From Hyphochytrium catenoides (lineage: Eukaryota; Sar; Hyphochytriomycetes; Hyphochytriales; Hyphochytriaceae): a stretch of DNA of 24,105 nt. The notes beneath the pieces are model-generated. The model had not been told where the DNA came from and searched no databases. It saw nothing but the letters and a program-made list of their open reading frames with translations. The stretch is from positions 2,336-26,440 of the forward strand of contig FLMG01000319.1 in assembly GCA_900088475.1 (NCBI GenBank), given 5' to 3'. Of this stretch, positions 1 through 8,144 are shown one piece after another (position 1 is the stretch's first letter; each line of letters starts with the position of its first letter). Both the position numbers and the translations under genes were made by a program.

Positions 1-270
1 TATCCAATAAAAGCCCTTCCAAAGTTTGTCAAAAAGGAAAACGAGCTGCAGGGTGGGGCCAAGCGAGCTCTCTCAAGAAGATTTGCGGCAGAAGCAGATA
101 GAGCGCTTGCGGCAGGAGCAGAGCACTTGCTATCGGTGTCCACCACAGCCTTAACTTTAGCATATTCACTTGCTATCGGTGTCGCACGACGGCTTGAGTA
201 CAGCAAGCACGCTGAGATTTTGCAGGCTGGTGCCTTCATGATTCGAATGATGAAGCAACAACAGCAGTAA
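1..270 (+). CDS. C-terminal end of an unknown protein, cut by the window edge
   Basis: Frame 1 is open from the first base to a TAA at 268-270, giving 89 codons without an internal stop. The stretch is rich in Ala, Arg, Leu and Lys and reads as helical: a basic part (around KALPKFVKKEN), an Ala-rich part (around ADRALAAGAEHLL), a moderately hydrophobic segment (TTALTLAYSLAIGV), then a tail ending in four Gln. No start codon lies near the left edge, so this is the 3' end of a gene or its last exon. I do not recognise the family. Open length and composition are the only evidence, so it could also be a chance open frame. Confidence 0.4.
   Translation, partial: YPIKALPKFVKKENELQGGAKRALSRRFAAEADRALAAGAEHLLSVSTTALTLAYSLAIGVARRLEYSKHAEILQAGAFMIRMMKQQQQ
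124..183 (+). repeat. 17-bp direct repeat, two perfect copies
   Basis: The word CACTTGCTATCGGTGTC occurs at 124-140 and again at 167-183, 43 bp apart. Both copies lie inside the open frame at 1-270 but in different codon phases, so the shared DNA does not give a shared peptide. Confidence 0.8.
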
Positions 271-1579
271 ATCCAAGTGATCATGACAATCGGCAAACAA
301 CATCACCTGCAATCTTGACTTTCGATGGTTCAAATTCCTATTAGATAGATACCTTTCTTCTCACCTCTGCTTCCATCATATGCAATGCACCACGCACATG
401 ATGGGAGCGCACATTTTTCCATGTTTGCCTTTCTGTTTGCAAGGCTTGGTTTGCTGATTCAAAGGTTTGCAATGGAAAGGGGAGCAGGAAAAAGGGTGGG
501 CGAGCAAGGGCTGGGCGCAAAAAAATGTGCGCCTTTTGCCTCTTGGTCCCCGGCGTACCGCACTTCCGTCGCGAGTTAGGGTTATTCGGGCTAAAGGCAT
601 GCCCTTTAAAGCGTTGGAGAGGTACTCTCTGTCCATTTTTTGCAGGACAAGAGTTGTAAGACAAGCACAGATAGACAAGAACTCAAGATACAATATTCTC
701 CTGGGTCGGTCTCGATTTGGCTGTGCAATAGAACGCCTACCGGGGGAATGGAAGAGACTCCATACCGACAAACCGTGCCCCAGTATCATTCGGAAAGGCA
801 AGCTCGATGCCTCACATTAGCCTTATTTAACGGGAGCACTACTCAGGGGACGAATGTGATCATCTGTTTGTCTCTTCTATTAAACATGGTGAGCGGAGTA
901 AGCTTAATGCCTGAATCGTGCCCCGGCTTGGCCCCAGCTACTAACCCCCCATTCCTCTCATCAGTATTTTCTATAGACTGTGGGAGAAAAAAAAAGGTGG
1001 CTGTGAGGTGGGAAGAAGTGGATGGACGTGATCTCAGCAGTAGAAAAGCTTGCTTACATACTGTTGCCGCACTTAGGACAGTAAAACAGTTCTATCCATG
1101 TCCTTATTAATGTTTGTGTTACAATACAGAACGTTACTAAACCTTCTGGCCATATCGAAACTGACTTCTAATTAGAAAGTAAACCCTTTCTGGAAGTGCG
1201 GTTAGGCTGACGGGCTGTTACGTATTCACTGTACAAGTAAAACAGTTCTAAGTAGTACGGAGTAGTATTTGTATTGCATCACCGCTAAAAAGCAAACGTT
1301 CAGGTGCGAATGCTGAAGCGGGGTGCTCTGAGGACTTTGGCGATGTACCTCTATCATTTTATGCAAGACACTTGGTGTAGTGCATCGGCGAGTGTATGAC
1401 CAAGAGCTGCACTGTAGTCTATCCCCACAAGCAAAGCACATATCAGCTGAACGAAAGGCTAAGAAGCAGTCATAAGCTACAGTTAAGTAACGTTTGATGG
1501 GCTAAGATTACGCGAAGCCTACACTTTTCTCTAGGAGTCCTTCTGGCCCTTCAGCGTTTTTGGGAGTAATTTTTTATAA
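271..1579. other. Stretch without a supported gene
   Basis: Several overlapping open frames of 60-156 codons occur on both strands between 340 and 1441. None has a recognisable domain, a convincing start context or a composition that favours it over its overlapping partners. The densest overlap is at 376-820, where two minus frames and two plus frames share the same DNA, which is typical of non-coding or decayed sequence. No tRNA, tandem repeat or strong hairpin was seen. Confidence 0.4.
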
Positions 1580-1798
1580 AAAAAACTTCTTTGCTTCTCT
1601 TCTCTTGCTTGTCTCGCAACGGCTGAGCTTGAAGGTGTTGACATGATGGTTGCTGGGGATGACATGGTTGCTGATGAGGATATGGTTGCTGATGGTTCAC
1701 CTCCTCCTCCTCCTTCTTCTCCGCTCATCATTACTGAGGAGGAAATCAACTATGACTCTTCTTTTACTGATGATGAGCAGGGAGCAGGTTCGAGCTGA
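1580..1798 (+). pseudogene. Acidic, Pro-rich coding fragment
   Basis: A plus-strand frame runs from 1580 to a TGA at 1796-1798. From about 1622 it reads as a real acidic tail: three near repeats of a motif like DDMVADEDMVAD, then a five-Pro run with SSP, then ITEEEINYDSS and an Asp/Glu-rich end. It lacks a start codon, and a TAA stops the frame just upstream at 1577-1579. The 72-codon minus-strand frame over the same bases is best explained as its antisense shadow. A pyrimidine-rich tract ending in TAG follows at about 1825-1879, which could be an intron acceptor. I infer the C-terminal relic of a gene or transposon protein; function unknown. Confidence 0.3.
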
Positions 1799-2037
1799 GA
1801 TGATGGAAGAGCCTAAGGCTTCTTAGCTTTTCTTTTCTTCTTCTTCCTCTTCTTCTTTTTCTCTTTCTTCTTCTTCTAGGATTAGTCAGTTAGTAGCGCT
1901 AGTAGTAGCAATAAAAAATACTCTTTTTCTGGTGAGCATTTTTTTTCCTCAGAAATTTATAAAAAAAGTAGAGATGACTAGTAGACGACTGTTTATAAAG
2001 AAACCCTAAGAGATGCAGATATGTACCACGAAGATAA

Positions 2038-2436
2038 AGAGACAGAAAGAATAATTATAGAAGGCCCAGAAGGAAGAAAAGGAAAAAAGCGGCAAGCAGG
2101 AACATCATCCGGCCTGCGAAGGCCAGGCATTGGCCTGATTTTGTGGGGCCGCCAGCGACACGGGGAGTTCATCCTCCTCACCAATGATGCGAGAAAGGAA
2201 AAAGACTTGACTCTCCTCGCGACCCTACATCGGTAACTGGAGCAGCAGCAGCAGTCGCCAGAGAAAAAGAACGAGAGAAGAGAGCAGAAGAAGAGAGCGA
2301 AGAAGGAGAAGAAGAATGAAAGGCGGCAAGGAGAGGCGCTGAAGGCGGCAATCTGGAAACGACCATACGGGCGGCCTCCTCGTGCAAAGCCAAAGACACT
2401 TGTCTAAATAAGCGATGACGAAAGAAGTGCACATCG
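2038..2436 (+). pseudogene. Decayed basic/charged coding fragment (dispersed repeat copy A)
   Basis: Three plus-strand frames follow each other. The first, 2038-2187, is strongly basic (RRPRRKKRKKAASRN) and then reads RHWPDFVGPP. The second runs from about 2190 through an Ala run into a Glu/Lys/Arg-rich helix. The third carries the Lys/Glu-rich helix on and ends in GRPPRAKPKTLV followed by TAA at about 2406, after which the frame stays open with ISDDERS. The last part is repeated near 23350. Frame changes and stops inside a continuous charged helix suggest a decayed gene, probably from a mobile element. No catalytic domain is visible, so the element class is unknown. Confidence 0.4.
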
Positions 2437-2440
2437 CGTT
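2225..2440 (+). repeat. Dispersed repeat, copy A (partner at 23200-23415)
   Basis: Both copies have a purine-rich (AAG/GAA) tract, then the words GAAGGCGG and CGACCAT, then CCTCGTGC and CCAAAGACACTTGT in the same order and orientation, with scattered indels. In both, one frame translates to PR-A-x-PKTLV followed by a Ser/Asp/Arg-rich stretch. The copies lie about 21 kb apart, near the two ends of the window, in direct orientation. Confidence 0.6.
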
Positions 2441-2998
2441 CCAGGGCAACAGTCCGATCAGCCTGAGCAGCACAAATGGTGTAATAAATGCTGCAACGGT
2501 CGCAGAGCCCCCGCCAAAGGACTCTTAGACAAGAGGGAGCAAGTCGATCTGGTGAGCGTTACAGGCGGCCAAGTATTTGTGGCTCTTTTTAGAATAAGAT
2601 ATTTATAAATAAATCATCATGTTGCCATCCACCATCGTCAAAAGGAACTGAACTATGAGAACTGATAGACAACCCAGGATCAGTCTAAGTGCTGTGGGTT
2701 CACAAGGTCTGCCGTTTGCGGCTAGAGATAGCAGTTACATAGCATCTGCTCTAATAACAAATAGGCTTTGGGTGATTCCTTCCTCTGACCAATCTGAGCT
2801 TTGGTGGCGAACAAAGCTTCTTCAGAAGAGGATCCGACCTCCCGTCGCATTATCACAGCTGCAGGTCGTCGACCACCGGGAAAAGAGCAGAGGAGCTGGA
2901 GCACCAAAGCCGCGCCATTCGCTGGATGCAGATAAGGAGTGGACAGCACCCGATATCCAAGGCTGATTAGACAAACAAGGTGACCCTCACCATCAAGG
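2441..2998. other. Upstream region of the 546-aa gene, no supported gene
   Basis: Two opposing frames overlap here: 103 codons on plus at 2655-2966 and 106 codons on minus at 2722-3042. Neither has a recognised motif, and each could be the shadow of the other. The plus frame ends 32 bases before the ATG of the 546-aa gene in another phase, so it is not a simple extension. No promoter motif could be identified. Confidence 0.4.
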
Positions 2999-4639
2999 AT
3001 GAGAGTGATCCGAGTCTTACCGTGCCTTGCCGATGTCGTCATCCTAGTTGCATTACCCTTTGCGCATGCTCTGGGGCTTCTTTATCTAGAGAGCACCCTG
3101 ATAACACACTTCAATCAGCCAGTGACTCCAGAGTTTGCAGCAAGTGTCTGCCCGATGAACACTGGCCCAATCATCACGTTTCCTCTTAGATCCTACGAGA
3201 GTTTCCTTTGTGTCATTATGTCCCCAAACATGAACCTCGGGCGCTTACTATACGAAACCATCATCTCAGAACCCGCTATTTATATGGGCGTGGTAGTCAT
3301 ACATCGCAGCATCTTCCCAGAGCAGAGCCGCCGACACCGAACCAAGATTCTGGGACTTTTCGTTTCTTGTCTAGCTCTTCGCTACGCCATCTACTTTCTG
3401 GGGATCTATCTCAATATCAGCGTGCTCACGAAAAGCGGTTTCTTCACCTTTGGGCTCCTATTCCATGCAGTTCACCAAATATCCAACACTCTGCCTCAGA
3501 AGCAGTTTGCCATTCTAATGGCCGGACTCTCGATTACGCCGACCGCATGCATATCGGCCATGCTTGCCGTGATCCCCATGATCGCTACTGCCACACGGGC
3601 ATTGTATGCCTCTAGATCTACATCGTGGTTGATACTCTATCCCCTGCTTTCAAGCTGCGTGTTGCCAATTTGGTTTGGATTCGTTACTTTCCTCAAGGAG
3701 CGGTGGCTGTTCTACGTAAACAAGAATGCTTTTGGAGTCGACCGAAGTGACATTCTCCTGTACATGTTGACCGTAGCAACGCAGGTCCTGCAGCTCGCTT
3801 GGGATATGGCTCGCGGTCGCAACCAGGTGCTGCCTCTTGTTGCCCTGTCTACCTTTTACACGGCTTCCGTTAGTATCATGATTGGTTATTGGACAAGAAA
3901 ACGACAAGAATGGAGCGTCATGGCGACGACTAATAACCAGGACACGATTCGCCAATCAGCACGTACTGCTATACAGGTTGGGCCGACGTTGTCAGCCTCG
4001 AGTAGTGAGAGTAGCACTCTGATGATAGTTGGCCCTTCTCAGCAAGTTGTGTCTGACACATCACGAGCAGGCCCCGCACCGGCAGCAGCAGCCGAGCACC
4101 AACCTCGCGTACAGACGAAGTTCAGTATCCAGTACATTGCAGTTGTTGGTTTCGAGAAATCAAGAAGACTGCTGTCACTCAACCCTGGAGGTGACGAGAA
4201 GTTGTTACTTGACCTTAGGAGAATGGTTGTAACCGTGTTGATGACCGCAACTCTAGTTGCTAGTGGAGGCGTACTAGCCGTGCTAACCACGTTGGAGCTT
4301 TACCTCCCAGTATGGTTTCAGACTGACGAATCAGGTAACTGCGGAAGAGGAGTGGAACTTGAACAAGAACTAGAGCGGCGAAGACCCCCGGCTATCATTG
4401 CAGCCGCCTCGACGGGGGAATACGTAGTTCTCATGACAGTCGTCTGCACAGAGGTTACTCTATGGGTACTAGCAATGGAGCGATGGGTTGGCCTAGGGAT
4501 CATCACATACTGGCGAGACTCTGCTCGCCGGCGCCTTTATGAAGCGATAGTGCTAGTAGCACTCTTCTATGGTCCATTATTCTATGACTGGGTTCTCATC
4601 TTTTTGTTGACGAGCTCCTCTTCCGACACTGTTTGCTAA
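2999..4639 (+). CDS. Multi-pass membrane protein, 546 aa, unknown family
   Basis: An uninterrupted frame of 546 codons starts at ATG 2999; an in-frame TGA lies 18 bases upstream, so this is the first possible start. The protein opens with a hydrophobic helix (residues 8-30) that can act as a signal anchor. Further hydrophobic stretches lie near 92-103, 116-141, 147-165, 169-197, 208-232, 251-268 and 277-297. A polar, Ser/Ala-rich loop (about 300-400) follows, then helices near 408-437, 474-491 and 513-537. That is about ten or eleven membrane segments split into an N-terminal block and a C-terminal block. No transporter or receptor signature was recognised, so substrate and function are unknown. 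Weak similarity in order and motif links it to the fragments at 6791-7342 and 8145-10101, including a shared VATQ (residues 259-262). No intron is needed, unlike the CREST-like gene at 14754-16780. Confidence 0.85.
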   Translation: MRVIRVLPCLADVVILVALPFAHALGLLYLESTLITHFNQPVTPEFAASVCPMNTGPIITFPLRSYESFLCVIMSPNMNLGRLLYETIISEPAIYMGVVVIHRSIFPEQSRRHRTKILGLFVSCLALRYAIYFLGIYLNISVLTKSGFFTFGLLFHAVHQISNTLPQKQFAILMAGLSITPTACISAMLAVIPMIATATRALYASRSTSWLILYPLLSSCVLPIWFGFVTFLKERWLFYVNKNAFGVDRSDILLYMLTVATQVLQLAWDMARGRNQVLPLVALSTFYTASVSIMIGYWTRKRQEWSVMATTNNQDTIRQSARTAIQVGPTLSASSSESSTLMIVGPSQQVVSDTSRAGPAPAAAAEHQPRVQTKFSIQYIAVVGFEKSRRLLSLNPGGDEKLLLDLRRMVVTVLMTATLVASGGVLAVLTTLELYLPVWFQTDESGNCGRGVELEQELERRRPPAIIAAASTGEYVVLMTVVCTEVTLWVLAMERWVGLGIITYWRDSARRRLYEAIVLVALFYGPLFYDWVLIFLLTSSSSDTVC

Positions 4640-4915
4640 GCTAGTGAAAGCGAAATAGCTTGCTATTGCAAAACAGAGTTGACTGTCTCCGACTAAATCT
4701 GGTCTGGCGGAGCTCTAAGGGAGTCGGGTGGCGGTCGCCGCCGATTGGTATTTCCAGTTGTAGGACTCACTTAGTAAGGCGTCAAAGCACTGCAGAGTCC
4801 TTTGTCAACCCCCACTCGTAGCAACCCTTGTGGCATCAGAAGATTCAATAGGTTAGGCCCATCGTGGCTACTCAGTATTATACATTACTGCCGCTACACA
4901 CGTTTCCTAATATAC

Positions 4916-6183
4916 TTACGAAGGTAGGTCGTCCAGAACCTCCTCGACTACTGACCACACATAGCACCGAAACTCTCCGTCTAAAGCAAGTGAAGGATAA
5001 CTGTTGAACAGCCAGTGAAGACTTCTCACATAGCCCGAAGATAAGGCTCGACTGACGGCATTCTTCAAGCACCACAGCTGCCTACAGCAACATTGACCCA
5101 CACAGAGTACTTTGTTGGGAGGCGTTGTAAATGGAGAGTCAGAGACTGCAGCCAGGTTAGGACCTCTATATCTCCTAAGGCGAGAGAATCGAGGAGAACT
5201 CTGTCAATTGGAAGGCCACTAATTGTAATAATGCCGCTTGTCTCGTATACCCACTGTAGACTTTCCCAACTCCCACTTGCTGCCCGGATCGCTCTCAATC
5301 TCCAGATAACAGCAGCGTCCGCCAACATTCTTGCGGTGTAGCCAGTGCGCAGACTCCAGATGTTTGCCTTGCTTCGACAGGTGATTGTACCGTTGCAAAA
5401 GATCTTGTATTGTTGTTAATGGTAATTCTGATAACACGTTTTGAGGACGAGGATACTTTGCGTCTAGCAGACGCAGTCCTCCAAACGGTAGCGTCCACCT
5501 AAAGCAAAACAATTCTCCACAGTGTTTCATCAAACATAACATAACATGCTGAGGAAACTTGGCTTGTAACCATCCAAGCTCTTTGACCGAGTTCAGGACT
5601 TAAAGGTAATCAAAAGTCTTTTCTCTTGTGAAAGCCGGCCCGCGGCCTGTGAAGAACCCTATTCTCTTCTTGTTCGCATCTTCTAATCTCTAAGATATCG
5701 TCCACCACCACATAGTTCGGGATCGCTGGATCAGATTCGGAACTTTCGCTGTTAGCCACTCCAGTAGTTCTAACTCAATATCCTGATGAAGTCTGATAAG
5801 GTTAGTGATCCTTGGTCGAGCAGCCACTCCAGAGCCTCTACCGGGTGTGCGTTCAAGAGCAAGCTCATGATTGACTCCTTTCTGATGTTGAACTCTTTAA
5901 AAACCCACTCCATAGCGCTGACATTTTGACTATGCACTACATGCGTGGCTAATAGTTCAAGAGCACGGCAGTCAACGTCATGCCCAAGATAAAGACCGAA
6001 AGTGTTGACAATCCGTTGTAGTTCTTCCATTCGCCCTTGCCCTGCGGCAGCACGCGCTAACCATTCGGTAGTAACACTGTCAAAGAGATCTGGCTGATGA
6101 CAATAGTACAGCCACTGCAGTATAGAAGTTGGTGGTGTAGAAGAAGCACTCATCATGTGCCAACCAGCTGGAGAATGGGTCAT
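4916..6183 (-). pseudogene. Ankyrin-like (L-x-W-L) repeat protein, frameshifted
   Basis: Read on the minus strand from a probable ATG at 6183, the DNA encodes a series of units with a hydrophobic L-x-W-[LV] core: ILQWLYY, AMEWVFKEF, ALEWLLDQ, LLEWLTAKV, ELGWLQAKF, SAHWLHRKN, SLQWVYETS, VLTWLQSL and SLHWLFNSY. These resemble the degenerate ankyrin-type repeats that are abundant in stramenopiles. The units lie in different frames, with switches near 5795-5825, between 5600 and 5725, near 5310-5345 and near 5060-5100. The switch at 5600-5725 could be an intron, since CTTTAAG precedes the block that starts VLNSVKELGW. The others are too tight for introns and imply frameshifts. The last frame ends at a TAA at 4916-4918. 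I infer a recent pseudogene or a region of base-call errors. Such repeats normally bind proteins; no enzyme domain is attached. Confidence 0.6.
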
Positions 6184-6360
6184 CTTACAGCTCCTCTGTA
6201 ACCCTGGATTTGCCAATGAAACGCTATGTGAGCTCTAGTTGTTCTTGTTCAAAGTGGTAGAGGCAACTATCCGCTACCGATAAGGCTAACGAGGGAGGCA
6301 GGGAAGGGAATTTACAGATTTAAAGGCCTGAAAGCACAGCCCAACCTCTTGTACCCTCTT

Positions 6361-6625
6361 CAGCAGCATCATTCTCGATTCGCGTACGGCAGCTAGTTGC
6401 GCATGTAGCAGTCAGAAAACTCTTCTATCTCCTCTTGGCAGTTCCAACTACGGGTTTCAAGTCTGAAGTCAGCAGGCAACCATATCATCTATCAGTAGCA
6501 TCGTCCTCGATTCGCCTAGGGCAGCTAGTAGCGCATGCAGCAGTGAAGACTCTTCTTCTATCTCCTCTTGGCGGTTCCAACTACGGGTTCCAAGTCTGCA
6601 GTCAGCACGCAACCACATAATCTAG
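6361..6625 (+). repeat. Tandem duplication, two copies of about 132 bp
   Basis: Copy 1 (6361-6492) and copy 2 (6493-6625) are near identical along their length; both contain TCTATCTCCTCTTGGC, TTCCAACTACGGGTT and CGATTCGC. A plus-strand frame without ATG is open from 6324 to a stop at 6618-6620 and reads through both copies: S-I-R-x-x-QLVAH-x-AV occurs twice. A one-base length difference near 6545 then shifts copy 2 out of the frame of copy 1. After that shift, the frame open from 6547 reads YLLLAVPTTG like copy 1 and continues to KRYPFVRDFADVGW, ending at TAG 6730-6732. This suggests that a coding segment was duplicated and then decayed. The protein family is not recognised. Confidence 0.7.
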
Positions 6626-6790
6626 GGGGTGCCAAGCACATTCAAGCCCTGCTGAAGGAGCCTGAAAGTTACACCAAGCGTTATCCCTTTGTGCGAGACT
6701 TCGCAGACGTTGGTTGGTCAACGTTTGTTTAGGTTCCTGCCGGCTGGATGCACCTGTCACTAAACCTCAATGCGTGCATCATCAATCATC

Positions 6791-7342
6791 CTATAATATG
6801 CGCAAGATTGACTTCCATGGCACGATGTAGGGGAACGGTGTCTTTGTTTTCAAATGATTATCTACCAACGTTGTCACCTCTATGCGGCTTTGTATCAAAA
6901 CACAGTCGTCAGGATGCCTGTAAGCAGAATAAATGATTCGTACCATCAACACCACCATCGTCATTCCACGGTTAAGCGCAAATCCAAGAAGCGGAAACCT
7001 GCATCGCGATACTTCTACGGCAGAGTAATCCAAACTTACTAAGCTGAAGAAGAGGTCGACGCGATAATTACACATGTCACCGAAGCCTCGCAAGTACATC
7101 ACGACAAGAATTGCGTAGAAGTTAGCGAAGTGAAAGAGAAGGGTTTTGCGAATACCCCTCCTGCCACGGTTTGACAGGCTGTCATAAGACACGAAGAAGC
7201 ATGACAAGATTCCCAAGAATATGCTGGATGCTGATCCAGCGTGAGGTATGGCATTGGGAGACCCGAAAGCCACCCACAGACATACGTTGTGCAGGCGGCT
7301 ACGTACGAGCCTGTCCCCGTTAACATCTTCCAAGATACCACC
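6791..7342 (-). pseudogene. Membrane-protein fragment related to the N-terminal part of the 546-aa protein
   Basis: A minus-strand frame of about 180 codons is open here but has no ATG at its beginning, and a TAG lies a few codons upstream. It contains hydrophobic stretches around SSIFLGILSCFFV, LLFHFANFYAILVVMYL and TMVVLMVRIIYSAY. By eye, its order of features (a helix, a basic NRGRRGIRK patch, another helix, then DLFFSL) matches residues 92-154 of the 546-aa protein (helix, SRRHRTK, helix, SGFFTFGL). GTAAGT within the frame and GATGCAG 35 bases further on could mark a very short intron, but the frame stays open through it. I infer a truncated paralogue. The similarity is weak and needs an alignment. 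Confidence 0.4.
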
Positions 7343-7782
7343 ACTTTGCTAAGGAGTCACCACATAGCTCGGTCAGCAGGGTCGTCGTACGACTCTTCTC
7401 TAGGCTCAGATACGTCAGAGGTTCGGTTCGTGGGGTTACAATCACCTTGATGTTCCTTGTTGAGGCTGCCATCATGGGCATCACTTGAGATGATGAGGGA
7501 GGAGGCTGGAGACACTGGTGCCCTTTCAAAGTCATGGCTTGCGGCGCCTTCATCCTCTCTCGGTGCCTGTATTCCTTAGCGGACTGGTGCACTCAATGCT
7601 CTTTATTGATAACTCCTGTTGTCGTCATCGCAATAACGCTTCTTTGCAACTTTCTTGAGCGTTCGTCGTAGTATATTTTTTCCGACGGCCGACAAGGCAA
7701 GACAATAAATGAGTTTAGAGTCGTCAGTCTTCCAACACTGGGAATAAAGTTGAGGCTACATTGCAAATGAAGGATGGGTTGT
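7343..7782. other. Gap between opposing membrane-protein fragments
   Basis: A 90-codon minus frame (7320-7592) covers part of this stretch. It is hydrophilic at its start and shows no domain. It may be a 5' exon of the fragment at 6791-7342, since CCTTAG lies just before that frame, but no donor could be matched with confidence. Confidence 0.3.
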
Positions 7783-8011
7783 GATGAAGGGTGAAACTCA
7801 GCCGTCGGTGATCATGACGAGCGCCAAGCACTTCAAAAGCTTCCTTGAGCACACAATATCGTCAGATCCCGAAAAAATGAAGATATCGGAGCCATCGTCG
7901 CCTCCCCAGGCTCAAGAAGGGTTCGAACGATCTCAGTATGTGACGTTTCTAGTGATCCCAGTGGGAAACTACCTCGGCCCATCATCTCAGGTCATCAGGA
8001 CACCTTCTTAA
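7783..8011 (+). CDS. Small hydrophilic open frame, possible 5' exon
   Basis: From ATG 7783 the frame encodes 75 residues of ordinary composition (a Ser/Pro-rich SEPSSPPQAQ, then a hydrophobic QYVTFLVIPVG) and stops with TAA at 8009-8011. A CAG/GTCATC site near 7990 could be a splice donor into the membrane gene downstream; acceptors such as CTATCAAG near 8050 exist, but the phases could not be fixed. It is either a small hypothetical protein or the cytoplasmic N-terminus of the next gene. Confidence 0.25.
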
Positions 8012-8144
8012 GCAACCACCATACCTTCCCTTTGTGCGGCCGCCGCCTATCAAGTGGCGACTGGGCGACCAGCTATATTTGCAGTTGTTCGTAGGATGCG
8101 GCTTCCCCTAGTCCTTATCACCAGCGTAACCTTCGCATTGGGTT

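Noticed and set aside
326-337. GGTTCAAATTCC, resembling a tRNA T-loop
   Set aside because: No matching acceptor stem, D-loop or anticodon stem could be built around it.
376-801. 141-codon minus frame
   Set aside because: It overlaps three other frames of similar length on both strands and shows no motif or membrane/charge pattern that favours it.
640-1110. 156-codon plus frame
   Set aside because: Composition is irregular, there is no domain, and it overlaps other frames; probably chance.
2655-2966. 103-codon plus frame just before the 546-aa gene
   Set aside because: It ends in another phase before the gene's start, and an equally long minus frame overlaps it.
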